Part shown: piece by piece, positions 1-13,706 of the stretch
Position numbering within the stretch: position 1 is the stretch's first letter
Layout of the letters: each line of letters starts with the position of its first letter
Assembly (NCBI GenBank): GCA_027919835.1
Contig: JANVFP010000059.1
Coordinates: 26,780 to 90,779, forward strand
Direction of reading: 5' to 3'
Length of the DNA stretch: 64,000 nt
Origin: Lentinula raphanica
Lineage: Eukaryota; Basidiomycota; Agaricomycetes; Agaricales; Omphalotaceae
The notes under the pieces: generated by a model
Seen by the model: the letters and a program-made list of their open reading frames with translations, nothing else
Told to the model about the DNA's origin: nothing
Databases searched by the model: none
Made by a program: the position numbers and the translations under genes

Positions 1-221
1 GAGACATCCGACAACACATAAATTGAAATGATAAGAGGTATTCGTCCACGAAGGACGAGTTTTCGATGTATACAGGATGTACAGATGTAACGTACATATA
101 CAAAGGGAATCTGGTGTACTTATACATATCATGTATGACTGAAGTGGAGCCCACGATATCCAGTGAAGATAGTACTGTACTAAATGGTGAAACAATACAC
201 ACGTTGCTTGACGCAGGTGGC

Positions 222-3200
222 TTATGGCGCTCGTGGTCGCGCAGTCTCTGCAACAGGATCCTTGAACGCCTGACTATCTCCAAGAACTTGCTTGAGCAGG
301 AATTCAACCCGTTCTCGGTCTTCACTCATCCTCCGCATCTCATCAACCCATCTAGCTTCCCGCTGTTCATACATGTTCCTCATAACATTCAAGCTCCCGA
401 GCGCGGCGTCAAGGACCCGCTTCATATCCTCCTTGTTTGACTCTGAACTTCCATCCGACCCATCCCCGCCACTCCCGCTCGACGCATTGAGGAACCTATC
501 AACCAAGGACGTCTTGTGCGAGCGAGATGCTCTTCGTTGAGCAGCAACTTGCCGGAAACCGGCACGAACGTTCTTCAGAGCCTGCCCATGTCCGATAGCA
601 GCCTGTCTCCGAATCGAACGAGAGGTGACGAGATGGTGCTTCGTTGAGTGGGACGGGGCAGCCAACAGAATCATAGTGGCGTCGGTTTGCCGATCTAGAG
701 CTTGGAACTGCCAGGGAACAGGGTCAGAACTGCCTAAAACGTACCCACTTCGAAAAGGGAGGGATTTTGTGCACAAGTAAATTTGAAACAAAGTTACTCA
801 CAGCCTGTAATAAAGCATCCCACCTAGTTTCCCAACGACGTCGACGTTTCTCGACATTATTGACATACGTAGGATGATACTCTAATTCCAGTAGATCCTC
901 TTCGTCTTCCTCCTCATCCTCATCGACCCATTCGGCTGGGGAAGTATCATCCACGATAGTAGTAGAGATCGGGATCGTAATCGCCGTAGCATTTCCGTTC
1001 ACCCAGCTTCCTTCTGAAACGGTAAAATGTGTTTCTTCCCCAGCCGTCTCTTCGCCAGAGGTCGAAGGTTCTGGACTGGTCTCCCGAGGTTGTGTACTAT
1101 CCACACGAGGAGGGGGTTTACGATTGGCTTTCGTCGGTGCGGGACGGTAAGCACGTAAGTTTGATGTGTCAGATTTCCTTCGTAAGCCAATCATCGGAGG
1201 CGGAGGAGGAAGCGGGATAGGCTCATGGCTTGGACTCGACTGTGTTGTCACAGGATCGGGGATTTGTCCTCCCATGAGACGTTGAGCGTGCCAGTAAGCC
1301 CAAGAATTGTATGAAGGCGGGTATGGTGTCGCGGAAGGCGAAAGTGTAGAATCAGTGATATTACCAGAATGATTCTGAGCATACATCTGGAACTGTTTGA
1401 CGAATTGCTCCTGAATAACTGCAGGGTTTAGTGCAATACTAGAGTGCGTTTGGGAAGGACCGGAGTAGCTCATGTTTCTGCGTACATGCGAGAAAGGATA
1501 GGGGTAAGGTGAACCTGCAGGAGCGACTGGACTGAAAGGGATATACGAGTCCTTCGAGTGTTCATAGCGACCAGACAGCATCGGAGACGGTGAAGGAGGC
1601 GAGGTTTGGCTATGTGGGGTTGGTGGAATAGGGGCATCTGGACGAGGAGAGCGTAAGTACGCCTGAAGGTAAGAAGACGTCGGGTCCTCCATCAGGCTTT
1701 GAAGATCATCTGGATGCATATGCTGAGCATAGTAATGTGCATAAGATTCTTGCATTCTCGGATCTGGTCTAGGTACCGCCTTCGAAGCTTCAGCATAGTA
1801 AGGAGGATATTCCGAACTGCGAGCTTGTTCCACCTGTCCAAGGAGTGATGTTTCGAGCCCTTGTAGGCCAAGCTGATCAGTCGACCCATTACGGCCTCGT
1901 CCTTTGAGTGGAGCGGGTACAGAGCCTCGTGGTTGATTTTGCTGGGGAGGACGGAAACGATTCTGGGCTATAGTATCTGGAGTAGGTAGGCCAGCTGACG
2001 GGGAACGAGGAGTACCACTGCCCTCATTGGAACTCTCCTGCTTATCACTCTTTTCGTACAACGTATCTTCATCGTCTGGTCTAAGAGCCGCACGGCTACT
2101 ACGGCCATCTTGAGAGTAAGACCCTTCAGGAATAAGATCCGATGAAGGCATAGGAGATCCATGGTCTATCTGTTCTGGTTCGTGCTGCTGGTGCATTTGA
2201 TGCATGTGGCGAGAATGCTCTCGACCATTCACCGAATCCACTTTCGTGGTTACCGGCACCTCCTCTTCGGGTTCCTCCTGGAGAGGTAACGACCTGTCTG
2301 GAGTTTTTACGCTACTGATCACCTGTAATGGAGGTGTCTGGGTAGCCAACGTAAGGTTCGGCCGTACATCAGTAGCAGGGGCAACCCTGCGGGCGACAGA
2401 GATAGGGTCGTGGTAGTATTGATACTGTTCGCCAGGCGAGCCCAAAGGGGAATGATAAGGCGGCGACTTTCTTCGCTCAGGTGTCTGAGCTTGGTTGGGG
2501 GAGAAGGAAGGTCGATCGCGTGCCTTAGGACTCTCCCGGCTTTCTCTAACCGAAGGCCGTCGACCAACTTGTCCATCTGCAGCTTTCGGACTCGATTTTT
2601 CTGCAGCCCGAACTCGCTCGACACCAGGATCCCTAGGAGACACATCCACTTTTCCATTCAGCCCTGATCCAACAGGGTAAGAGGGATAGATGTGCGCAGC
2701 GTTCATTCCTTGTGTCTGCTGCAGATCTGCCTGCTCAATCTCCTTCATCAGTTCCTCGGTCATCTGCCAGTTCTGATCAAGATCGTGCAAGAACTGAGGT
2801 GGCGCACGATTCATAGGACGAGGATAATGTGGGGTGATATTGTTCATCTGATGTTGGACTGGAGGGGACGGTCCAGGACTCATTCGACGTTCGGAGTTGA
2901 GTTCCTGGAGACTCGGTGGATTAGGATGAGGGGGAGTAGGAAGCAGTCGCTGAACCTGATGAGCTTGCATCGGTGGCGATCGACCGGGAGAATTCGAAAA
3001 AGTAGGACTAGATTGTTGACCTGAGTAGGCTTGTTGGCCAGCAGCGAAGATTTGAGCGGTTGTAGGTACCAGAGGAAGTGATTGTGCTTTCACAGCACGC
3101 TGTCTGTCTCGAAACGGCGAAGGAGAATTTTCTCGTCCGGGTGTGTTGTGTAAGGTACCTGCTGAATGAAAAGCGATTTTAGCGAGAGTCTTTGAGATCC

Positions 3201-3367
3201 AGCCCTCCCCTCGAGGATTTTATACTACAAGTCAAAGACAATAACCCGTGGGCTAGAGCGGCAGGGTTATATTGACTTGACCTGCTTCCCAACAGATTTT
3301 CCATAGATCATATCAAGAAAGACTCACCAGGATGTTTGCGCTGGCGCTGTGGCGATTGACTAGACAT
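222..3367 (-). CDS. Pro/Ser-rich protein with C-terminal helical region, function unknown
   Basis: Three exons join in frame: 3367-3328, 3158-802 and 707-222, giving 960 residues. The first exon is only 40 nt (MSSQSPQRQRKHPG). I chose it because GT-AG joins and phase fit exactly and the next exon has no good start of its own. The first roughly 750 residues are low-complexity, rich in Pro, Ser, Gln, His and charged residues, and look disordered. A stretch rich in Asp and Glu follows (around DEDEEEDEEDLLELEYHP). The last 190 residues are basic and probably helical, starting near KRRRRWETRWDALLQAFQALD and ending in a possible coiled coil (MYEQREARWVDEMRRM). No enzyme motif is visible. The layout suggests a nuclear or scaffold protein, but that is inference. 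I do not recognise the family. Confidence 0.78.
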
Positions 3368-4008
3368 ATTTTGTCAAAGATATATCGAACCAGCAGAATC
3401 CAGATATGAGAGAGGGATAAAAGTGGCTGCGAATGGTGCGGAGAAGGGGATAAAGAACCTTTAGACTGATAGAGACAGCGCGCGGTTCCAACGTGTTGTA
3501 TGTTCTGTTAGACGCCTTCAGGCAACGAGGTCGGCAACTTGAGCCAGGTATGGAAGTTCTGCCTCGAGGCTACTGTGAAAAACACAAGAACAAATCCCCG
3601 GTCCGACAAGTTCTTTTTCATTTGATGCATAGATTTCTTTGAGCGCATTATTCAGGCCATGAGCTGGTTGGCAGAGGCTGTGATGGTGGCGTAGTTTGGG
3701 CGTTATCGCGATAATGAAGACAGGACAAGCAGAAATTGGGTGAGTTAACATGGTAAAGCTGAAGTCTGGAAGTGGCTGGAGCAAATTTCGTGTTGCCCCT
3801 TCACGTGAGACGCCAGAAACCATTTCCTAAAGGAGGTACTATCATAGTGGACCACCACGACGCCAATGCTGTACTTTGGAAGAGCAAAAATGATTGCTCG
3901 AGGGCTTCTCGGGTAGAGCCAACGTCGATAGATAACGGGTACGATACAGTGATAATACAGTAGCTACATGCTTGAAAGTGCGTTTTGAGATCCTTTGAAT
4001 CAAACTTA
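3368..4008. other. Intergenic stretch, no gene seen
   Basis: This lies between the start of the Pro/Ser-rich gene and the stop of P450-A, so it should hold the promoter of the former and the 3' UTR of the latter. The only open frames are about 100 codons or shorter and lack family resemblance or good splice partners. Confidence 0.6.
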
Positions 4009-6688
4009 TCAAAGTATGCCTGCGTCCTTCATCCTCACCCACAACGCCTCCTGTTATCACGGAATCATTAGCGTAAGTACTCCTTTCCTTCATTCGACCT
4101 CACCTTGATGTTCATCGTAAGATGCGAAGCATGCAGGACCTTATCACGTCCCTTGGTTGTTCCCGGTACAGGTTGCCAGTCAACAGGAGGCTTGGAACAT
4201 TCCGGTTGCTCATCCCAGGCGATCTGGAAATCGGTGAAGGCTTGCAAAAACTTGATCAAGAAGTATGATGTTTCATTATAAGCAAACTGCATACTGGCAT
4301 CAGTTAGGCACTCTGACGGCTGTCGACCAAGCTTACTTGTTGACCGAGGCAGATTCGAGGCCCTGCGTTGAACGGGAGGAAGATGAAAGGGTTTGGCGTC
4401 AAGTATTTGTGCAATCGTTCATCGAGAAAACGATCGGGGTCAAAGTTCAGGACTAGCGACAGCAGAAAAAACATCAAGCTCGGTGTCATTTCATTTGAGG
4501 CACCACTACTGACCGTCTGGACCCCAAAGGTCAGCTCGACGATGCATCAAGAAGACGCTGTACTGGCATCTTGGAATAGAGAAGCATTTAGATTGGTCGT
4601 GCATAAGCTTTCTCGCGAACGTACTTAACGCCGGCAGGAACGAAGTACGCAGGTTGAGTCTCTGTTGGAGGAAACACAACGGGGTTCTTGGTGGTCCTGT
4701 AGCACGATCGGTCAATCATTTTCATGATACTGCCGATGAGTAGTGGAGCAAGCCTATAGCTATCTACCTTGCGTTGAATGGCACTGCCGGGTATAAACGA
4801 AGTGTTTCTGTAGGCAATTCCCGAATCAGTATCATTTTTCAGATTCTCGAAATGGAAGATTGAAAGTATGTGCACCATTGATGAAAGCGCGTAAAAATTT
4901 CATCTCGGAGATGATTTCGTATGTTGGACGAGCATTGGGTCTCACTTTCTCCAAAATTTCGCTTCTGAGCCTTTCAGTAATGTCGGGACGTTCGGTCAGA
5001 ACGTAGATACAGAATGTCAACAGTGAGGCAGTCTATAAGCTCAAATTAAGACCATGATATTCAGAACAAGATGAATGTCATAGAAAAGCAGACCGTATCA
5101 CGCCCGGCGACGAGGATATTAACCAGTTCGTCCTTGATGACTTGGTTATCTGGAAATAGAGTCGGTCAAAGAGGGTTTAAGTCAATTACAGAAGCCCAAA
5201 GGGTATCAACCTGCTGTATGCTTAATCAAATGGTCCAAAAACGTTTCTTCCTCTTCATCATTGCCAATCTTCTCCGTCCACGCAGAAGTTGCCAAGTGTT
5301 GCCTTTGTCTCTCTTCGAGTATCGGATTCACAAACTTGTCCACCTGTCGCCGATGCGGAAGCACCTCGTCTGACCAGATTTCCTTCAAAGGCCACATCTT
5401 TCCGAATCTTGCTCTGAATGCTGTTTGAATTTGACCTTGCATGAAGGCTCGAACGAAGACATTAGAGGGGTGATTTAGAATAGAGAGATCGTTCGCCAAG
5501 GCTGAGCCGTCTGGGTAAGGCAGATTTGCGCCGAGTGACTCAACGTCCTTCCCGAATAAGAACTCCGTTGCAGAGTCGAGCGTGAAACGAGCCACCACAT
5601 CCTGAACAAGATGAAAGTGAACGTGAGCTCCGGTATTGAGGCATCACACTGCACTGGCATGGTATGATCTACTAACCTGAAAATCGACAGGATACCCTTC
5701 AGCGAGTCGAGCTTTGATCATGGCGATGGTGTCTTCGGCATGACGTTCGAAATTGTCAAAGTCGCTGATTCTATTCCTGTTGAAGAATGGACGAGTCATG
5801 TTCCGATGGGTTCTATGTGGAAGGAAAAAAACGTATCAGCTCGCAAATACCGAAGAGAACACGGATGAGGCTCACTTCCATCTGTCTCCTGTCATACTGA
5901 AGCGTCAACCAAGGCAAGAGGAAGCATTACAAAGACATACCATCAGAGTTGAAAACACCTAGTCCCAATAACGAATGAAACTGTTCAAACACAACAGGAC
6001 CTAGCGAGATCGGATTGTCAACTACTATCGAGCAGGCCTGTTTCATGAGTATTACCTACCCTTTTCGAAATTGTCGAATTGGGTAGCTAGAATGGCCTAT
6101 ATGGGGCATCGTAAGCCACATACACGCAGCACTAAACCCGAACGATAGCATTGCCTTGATATGCTCAGGCTCTATAGTCATAATCTAGACGTCGATCCGT
6201 CAATCCGTGAATCATTCGCGTGCCACATTGAAGACACGTACACGCTTTTCCCCGTATATCTTCATTCTGTAGGTATATCCATACCGCTTTGTCCATTCAA
6301 AAAAACAATCCCCTGGAAAAAACGGTATTTTCATGAGATTCACATGCATGTTTGAACTCGTGCAGTAGAACACACCGGTATAACCATGGCTAAAGCTCCG
6401 CATGATTGCACTCCGTAGCTCGTTACTGCTTCCTACGACTGCTGGAGGTTGCACCGCGCCCAATTCGACTGCTTTGCGGTCGTCTGATCTTTCAGTGTAC
6501 CAAGAATTAACCAATATGAGCAACGGCCGCGCAAAAAACGCGCATATAAGATAGATCCAGGTAGAGAGTGAAGAGAAATCTGGCAGTCGCCCTTCTACAG
6601 AGGCGAGCGCACCGTAAGTCGTGATCAAGACGATGATCTGAGGAAAAGCGAGTCGATAGATAAATATCAATCCTGGAGGAGCCACCAT
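4009..6688 (-). CDS. Cytochrome P450 monooxygenase A (CYP63-like)
   Basis: I assemble 16 exons of about 590 residues, from ATG at 6688 ([13 protein letters not shown]) to TGA at 4011-4009. The N-terminus has a proline-rich start and two hydrophobic segments, as expected for an ER-anchored microsomal P450. Landmarks in order: AGRDT in the oxygen-binding I helix, ETLRLYP carrying the ExxR pair, [20 protein letters not shown] and the heme loop [15 protein letters not shown] with the cysteine thiolate. The style matches the basidiomycete CYP63 group, whose members oxidise alkanes and aromatics; the substrate here is unknown. Intron 3, after HIK, uses GCAATG as donor: no GT site gives an open frame, and P450-B has GTATAT at the same place. 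Where most relatives have KFHR this protein has KTHR. Otherwise it looks functional. It is the most distal of three tandem paralogs. Confidence 0.9.
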
Positions 6689-7067
6689 TGTTATCGTTGG
6701 ATATTTTGATGCTGGACGGTCTGTGAGTTCACGATAGAGAATGGCAGAGATGTGAGACGTCGTGACAGCGTCATTATTGGGCTTTAAAATCCATTATAAA
6801 GGGAAATACTGAATCCTGATGCATGATGGTGTGGGAACAAGGGGGAAAAGGCTCGGCTGTAATGTGACCGTGTAGCCGGAGCTAGTAGCCGGACGCATAT
6901 GATTTTCAATTTGAATCTGCACACAGGAAAATCAAATTTTTACTTTTGGCTTCCTTTGAGAGGGCTTGTGGCCACTGGTAAGCATTTGTCGACGATATTA
7001 CACACACTACTAGGCAGCATACGTATCATATTTGCACGTACAGTACCACTGCCAGCACCACGACATA
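6689..7067. other. Spacer between P450-A and P450-B
   Basis: This 379-nt spacer contains the upstream region of P450-A and the 3' flank of P450-B. I see no gene in it. The short spacing and shared orientation fit tandem duplication of one gene unit. Confidence 0.6.
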
Positions 7068-9707
7068 TCATTCTGCATGAATCTCTTGTTCCTGCATCTT
7101 GATCCACAATCCGTCCTGAATAACATCCTCAGTAAGTACCGTGCCTATGCGTTCAACAGAAAAGCAAGCTCCTTGCCTTTATGATCATCGTCAGATGTGA
7201 GAAGAGCTTCACCTTCTCTCTTCCTTTTGTCGTCCCCGGAATGGGGACCCAATCAGCAGGCGGCCGCGACGACTCAGGCTGCACTTTCGAATCTATCTCG
7301 AAAGCTGTAAATGTTTGAAGAAATCTAATGAGGAAATACGATGCTTCGTTATACGCGAACTAGATTTGGAGTAATGTTAGCTTCAGCTAATGTACGACAT
7401 AACATGTAGTAGTAATAGTCACCTGTTGACCAATGCATATTCTGGGACCCGCATTGAAGGGCATGAATATGAAGGGATTTGGGGTCAGATATCGTTGGGC
7501 TCTTTCATCGATAAAACGATCGGGATCGAATTCTAAGGCTTTACGGACGTCAGCTTCAAAACGAGTCCTCGAAGTCAGAAAGTGTATTTACCATCAGGTC
7601 CCCACAGATCCTCTCGGCGATGCATTAGAAAGATACTATACACGCATCTAGACAGTGTAGTTTCAATAGATGCGATAGGATGGCTTGAGAATCATCGTAT
7701 GCTTACTTAACTCCTGCAGGTATATAGAATGGAGGACGACCGTCTTTCGCGGGCAGGACTACAGCATTCTTGGAGCACCTGCGACGAATGCTTATCGAGG
7801 ACTCTGATTTAGCAAAGAAAGAAAGCGCGCCTTGAATTGAAAGGAACTGCAGGGTAGAGACGGAGCGTTTCTAAAGAGCTCTCGAATTCAGTATGTGATA
7901 AATGCTAGAATCTCAAGGCCAGCACACCGTTGAGAAAAGCCCGAAGATATTTCATATCGGCGATGTTTTTGTATGTAGGGCGAGCGTGAGGGCCTACGGA
8001 GTCAAGAATCTCCTTCCTCAGTCTCTGTGTTATCGCTGGTGTTTGCGTCAAAACATAGATGGCAAAAGTTAACAGAGAGGCAGTCTAGCACAGGAGGTTC
8101 AATAAGAATGGGCAAAAGATCTAGAGGATCTTCTTACAGTATCCCTGCCTGCAACCAAAATATTCACGAGCTCGTCTCGGATGATCTGTTCATCTGAACT
8201 TCATGAGCAGAGTTGAAAGACACAAACAACAACATGCCTCACCTTCAGTCGAGCGGATCAAGTGGTCGAGGAACGTTTCGCCTTCCCCATCTCCATCTTC
8301 GTCTTTCTCTTTCTCTGTCGTTCGAGTACTCCGCGCCAAGTGTTGCCTTTTCCTTTCTTTAAGGATCGGATTCGTGAACTTATCCACTTCTTCTCGATGA
8401 ATGCTAACTTGGTCCGACCAGAATTCCTTCAAAGGCCACAGATGTCCCCGTCTTCCTCGAAGGGCCACTAGCTCCATTCCTTGAGTGAATGCGCGAACAA
8501 AAACATTCGATGGATGATCAAGGAGTAATTCATCGGTTTTGATAGTCTTAGAAACATGCTTTGGATATGGAAGTCCGGCGCCTATGGAACCGACATCCTT
8601 GCCAAATAGGTATTCAGTCGCTGAATCGAGGGTGAAGCGTCCTATAGCATCCTGGAGAACAGTCAAGCTGTATAGAACAGATAATGATAATTCCTGTCTC
8701 ACTTGAAACTCGACAGGATATCCCTCCCCCAGACGTCTCTTCATAGCGGATATGATATCGTCGGTGTGTCGCTCGAAGATATCGAAATCACTGATTCTAG
8801 TTTTACTAAAGAAAGGACGAGTCATGTTGCGATGGAATCTAGTTATGTGTGTCATTGGTATCGAGGTCTAGCGTTGCATGTACTTGCCAACGACTTACCT
8901 CCACATCTCGCCTGTGGATAATCTTCAGTTGCATGATGCATTGGATGAAGCGAGGGGCAATTACACATACCATCTGAATTGAACACACCGGAACCAAGAA
9001 GAGATTTGAGTTGCTCATAGTTGACAAGTCCTACAGTGCAGGTCAAGTACAATCCATGTTGTTCATGTTCAAAAGCGTCTAGTACCTTTTTCGAACTCAT
9101 TGAATTGTGTTGCAAGGATTGCCTGAAGAGTAGGCATAAGGTAAGTAACACGGTATTATCAGTCAGTGCAACTGAACCATATACCTTGATATATTCAGGC
9201 TCTATAGTCAAAAACTACGCAAAGACGATATTGATGCACGAAAACGTAGACTTGGACTGGCTACATACCCGAATTTCATTGTAAGCTTGGTATAAGTAAG
9301 TATTCCCATACTTTCGAGCCCAATCAAGGTACCCCTCCCCTTGAAAGATTAACAATGGGTTCGCGGCGGGAAATGGAAAGAAGAATCGGCGTACCAATGT
9401 ATCCGTCACCAAAACTTCTCATGACAGAGGCTATCACTTCCGAACTACTTCCTTCCACTAACGGCGGTAAGATTGCTCCTTTGACAGACGCTCTGTACGC
9501 GTTAAAAATAGTCGTACAGGGTCTGGCCAGGAATATTATCCAGAAAGGTCGCAAAAGGAAAGCACAGAGGAAAATTGAGTATCTGGCAGTAGCTGAGTAC
9601 GTGCCCCATCGATTCTCGAGCGCTTCGAAAGCTACATAGACACAAAGGGTGCAAAAGATTTGAGGCAAGACCAGACGGAAGAGGAGAGCTAGTCCTGGAG
9701 GTGTCAT
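7068..9707 (-). CDS. Cytochrome P450 monooxygenase B (CYP63-like)
   Basis: This is a paralog of A with the same 16-exon layout. The start is ATG at 9707 ([12 protein letters not shown]); a TTG three codons upstream is not needed. The stop is TGA at 7070-7068, after [10 protein letters not shown]. Motifs: [62 protein letters not shown] and [15 protein letters not shown] around the heme cysteine. Two introns need GC donors for the frame to continue: GCGCGC after NSR in the ETLRLYP exon, and GCAAGG before the last exon. In both places P450-A has GT. These are either real GC-AG introns or early damage. Asp/Glu-rich residues near [12 protein letters not shown] lie between two conserved blocks and are specific to this copy. 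Role and location are inferred to be as for A. Confidence 0.88.
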
Positions 9708-10443
9708 GGATAGCAACGAAGAGGAAGGAGAGAAAAAACTGTGGTAGTAACCAAGGCGTAAGCAGCATAGGTCTTCTTATAGTCACGATTCACTGAAGCG
9801 CCTGAGAGCGCCTGAGTATCACCGCCTGTCACGCAAGCCACCAACAGTCCCTGGGCGAATCGCATCAACACCTCATGGCCCTTCTAGTGAATCGATGCTC
9901 CAAAATATTATTCAGAGCCTTCGGTGGCCCGATCGCAGTCTCTGGGGTACCGGCAGGAATCCCTTCGTTTATGCCGTGCTGGATAAGTTTCCATTTCAAT
10001 CTAGCGCCTGAGGAGATATCTGTATCAATCGCGAATTGTCCGACGACACGGTGGCGTACACACCTAAGGGACAGGGAAAATGCTGTCTGGCTTGTCCAAA
10101 ACGTCCTGAGACTTCTGACTGTAGTCCAAACTAGGTCGTCTGGCAGGTTTTAGCACATAAAATGCGTTACCTGACGAGCCTCGAATGAGATTTCTCTTGG
10201 AAGCAAGTTACAACATGCCCGAACGATTATCGATATCCGACCCATGGGAGGCAGATTGATCATTGTACTGCCACCAACACCGGAGGAGAAATTTCCGATA
10301 CATGATTTTCAGGGATTTCCGTAAGACTATATAAAACATTCACGGTAGTCAATAGTGTACAATCTTCTGCATCTTGATGTTGATTCGGGGTGTAAACTTC
10401 CGGGTCCGTGTCAAATCCTTGCCTAATCGTTGGCAGAATGTGC
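9708..10443. other. Spacer between P450-B and P450-C
   Basis: This 736-nt spacer holds the P450-B promoter side and the P450-C 3' flank. Short open frames on the plus strand have no recognisable content. An AT-rich TATATAAAA lies near 10331, but nothing coding follows it. Confidence 0.5.
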
Positions 10444-13157
10444 CTATAGGGCGTCTTCGACAGCTGGGGCCTCGTCCATCTTCAACCATAACCCCTCCTG
10501 CGAAGTCTTCAGATCAAGAGAACATTTCTGGATTGGGTGATGTACTTACCGCAACATACATCGTCAAGTGAGTCTTGAGTTTGATTTTTTCAGTCGCCTT
10601 GATCCCTCCCTGCGATTTCCAGCTCAAAGGAGGTCGAGCGCTCGGTGGACTACTTTCTTCCGAAAGCTCGATGTTTGAGAAATTTTGCAAAAGGCGAACG
10701 AGGAAGAACGAGCTTTCGTTGTAGGCAAACTGATCAACGATTGCAAGTTGTAACTGAGTAAAATTATCATGCGATCAAGATAGGACGATGCGTACTTGTT
10801 GGCCGAGACAGATCCTCGGACCTGCATTGAAAGGTAGAAATATGAATGGGTTTGGGGTTAGATACTTGTGAACCCTTTCATCCAAGAAACGGTCAGGATC
10901 AAATGTTAGAGCTAGGGAGGTGAGTCATGACAAGTCTCTCAGCGAGTTGAAATGAACGTACCATCTGGACCCCATAAATCCGTTCGCCGATGCATGACAA
11001 ACACGCTATAGATGCACCTGGAGACATTGAACCGGTGAGAATGAAGGGTATTTTGCACTAGTTTGAGCTCGTCCTGACCTAGTCCACGCAGGTACAAAGA
11101 ATGGCTTTCCGCCCGGCGTGATAGGAGGTAGAGTAGTATGTTTGTTCGACTGCCTGGACGGATGATGAGACAAAGCAGTCATGAGTAAGATGACATCTCT
11201 CACCGCATATCAAATGGCCTTTTCGAAGGAGAAATCAGAGAATTGACGCGTCAACAAGAGCTAGTGCTTACACGGGAGGATACAGCCGCAATGTTTCTAG
11301 CACAAACGTTAGCGTCAATCAGATAAGAGGTGCAATTCCCGTACCATTTAGAACCGCACGAAGATACTTCATATCGCGGAAATCATCGTAAGTAGGTTGC
11401 CTGGATGCTCCAACAACGGTCAATATTTCGCTCCGGAGCTTGTGAAGGATTGCGGGATGTTGCGACAGCATGTAGACAGTGAACGTCAAGAGACTAGCGG
11501 TCTATGTAGCAGGATGAACGATAGACTTGTGTGTCATATAAACTGTGAAATGTACCGTGTCCCGACCGGCTACTGCGAGGTTCATGATTTCATCGCGCAA
11601 GATGATGGGGTCTGGGACAGGAAAGTGTTCAAGATGATACAAATGAGTTGAACAATTTCAGCACATACCTTTGGTGTGTTTGATCAAATGGTCCAAGACA
11701 GTTTCGTCCTCTTCTTCTATTGCCACTTTTTCTTCCGCTAACTTGGATCTCTGAATGCCCTGCTGTATGATGGGATCCAAGAACCCATGGACAATCTTCA
11801 TCTTCTCCTTCGGGATGTCTTTCCACATCTCCCTCAATGGCCACATGTCACCAAAACGCACACGAACGGACGTCGCAGTCTGAGCGTCGTTGAACGAACG
11901 AGAGAAGCGGGCAGAAAACGTTTGTCCAAAGGCAGACGTGGGATCATCGGAGGCTGAATGGGAAGAGTGGAAGAATGGATACGGCAGTGGATCGGAGAGC
12001 GTTCCAATGTCGTGTCCGAAGAGGAACTCGGACGCTGAATCAAGCGTGAACCGAGAGACGACATCCTAGATGCGATGAAATCATTGAATATTCCTGGAAG
12101 ACTGGTATGGATGCTATTCACCTGAAAATCAGCAGCGTATCCTTCCGTGAACCGAGCCGTCATTTTACGAATTGCTTCGTTAGCGTGTCTGTCGAAGATG
12201 TCGAAGTGGGTTATTCTATCTCGACTGAAGAACGGGCGTGTGATGCTGCGATGGAATCTACGGGCATAGTAAGTCTGAGGCTTTCATGAAAGAAACACAA
12301 TTGTTCTCACTTCCATAGATCTCCTAGATCGAGACAGTCAGCGCGAAGACACGAAAAAAGTAAGATAATGCACGTACCATCATTTGCGAATACACCCGTT
12401 CCCAATAGAGGTTGCATCACTGCGAGAGTAGTTTCACCTGGAAATTGTATCACAGAATGAGTGCATGAGCCGATTTTCAATGGATTTGTTCCCAAACCTT
12501 TCTCAAAGTCATCGAACTGAGTTGCCAGCATAGCCTGTATTCAGAGTAATGTTCAGTTGGTGAATGCAAGTCGCGCAGATTGATATCGACCTTGATATGA
12601 CTGGGTTCTAATGTAACAACCTTCAAGAAAAGGATCCGCCGGCAAGCATCAGCACTCAGAGCATCACACTGATCTTTCGAATGCGACGCTTACCCTATCT
12701 TGGAAGAATATCCTCATATTGAACGTAGGCCCAGTCGTGCGTAGTCGATTCATCAGCTCGCCACCTGAATTAGGCTTTAGTCTCCCAGTGAGGATGAAGT
12801 TCTCGTAGCATACACACCGATATAACCATCTTGCGATTCCTTAATGATACCATAGAGGAATAACAATCCCCCAGGTGTCGGATCCTCCATGAAGGGTGGT
12901 TCGGGCAGCAAGACTGCATTCATACGAGCTGCAAGGACACGCTTGACAACTGCTTCATACGCGACTTGAACAGACAACGCCAGCGGATACGAGAGCATAT
13001 ATAAGAGGATTATACGCCATCCAGAGTCAGACTGCGCATTGGCAGCAACGAGAGAGCGGTAAACCGTTAGACCTGCGAAAACCGTCACAGGAGGGAGAAG
13101 AAGATGAGGAAGTCGTTTAACAAGAAATGCGATTCCTGGAGGAACGTCTGAAAACAT
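10444..13157 (-). CDS. Cytochrome P450 monooxygenase C (CYP63-like)
   Basis: This is the third tandem paralog, from ATG at 13157 ([17 protein letters not shown]) to TAG at 10446-10444 after [11 protein letters not shown]. The N-terminal [12 protein letters not shown] and following hydrophobic segments are the most CYP63-like of the three. Motifs: [65 protein letters not shown] and [15 protein letters not shown]. All introns I traced use ordinary GT-AG ends. It differs most from A and B in the middle, with [18 protein letters not shown] after LPYP. It has one extra splice site, between LYPPV and PFDMR. It lies nearest the Zn2Cys6 regulator gene and is transcribed away from it, with about 1 kb between the two starts. 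Confidence 0.9.
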
Positions 13158-13706
13158 GGTCGTTGGTCCTCGAAAGTTGAAGAAGAAAATGCTTGGAAAG
13201 GCACCTTTGAGAACTCTGGGTCCGTAGGAATAACCGCATCCGATGGTGAGTCTAATGAAGCTTACGATGCATCTGCCATCGATGATGTATCATGTGTTTG
13301 CGGAATGCCTGCTCAAGTGTTCGTTCTAGTCTTTCAGCTGAAGTTCTGCGCGACTCTGCGTACAATCTCAGGCAAAATTATAGCACCTGAAGCACAGATG
13401 CTGAGTTCGACCTTCGCGATGAAAGCCTGGGGAACACTGGCAGAACACGAACCTTAGCTTCAACTCCGAGGCATTTTTTCACTCTAAACCCTATTGACAG
13501 TGATATTCGCCTCTGTGAAGTTGAAACAGTTCCTTTTTTTGCTTGAGGAAGATTCACAGAACCAGGAACAGAGAATTCGGGAACAGAGTGGGACGAGATT
13601 CTTGACGCGGACGCGTGGCACGTGGTACGCGATGCCAAACAATTGCCTATAGGGGCCTGGCTGAAGGTCTTTGACTCTTTCTTCTACTACTAGTTTCCAC
13701 GTCCTT

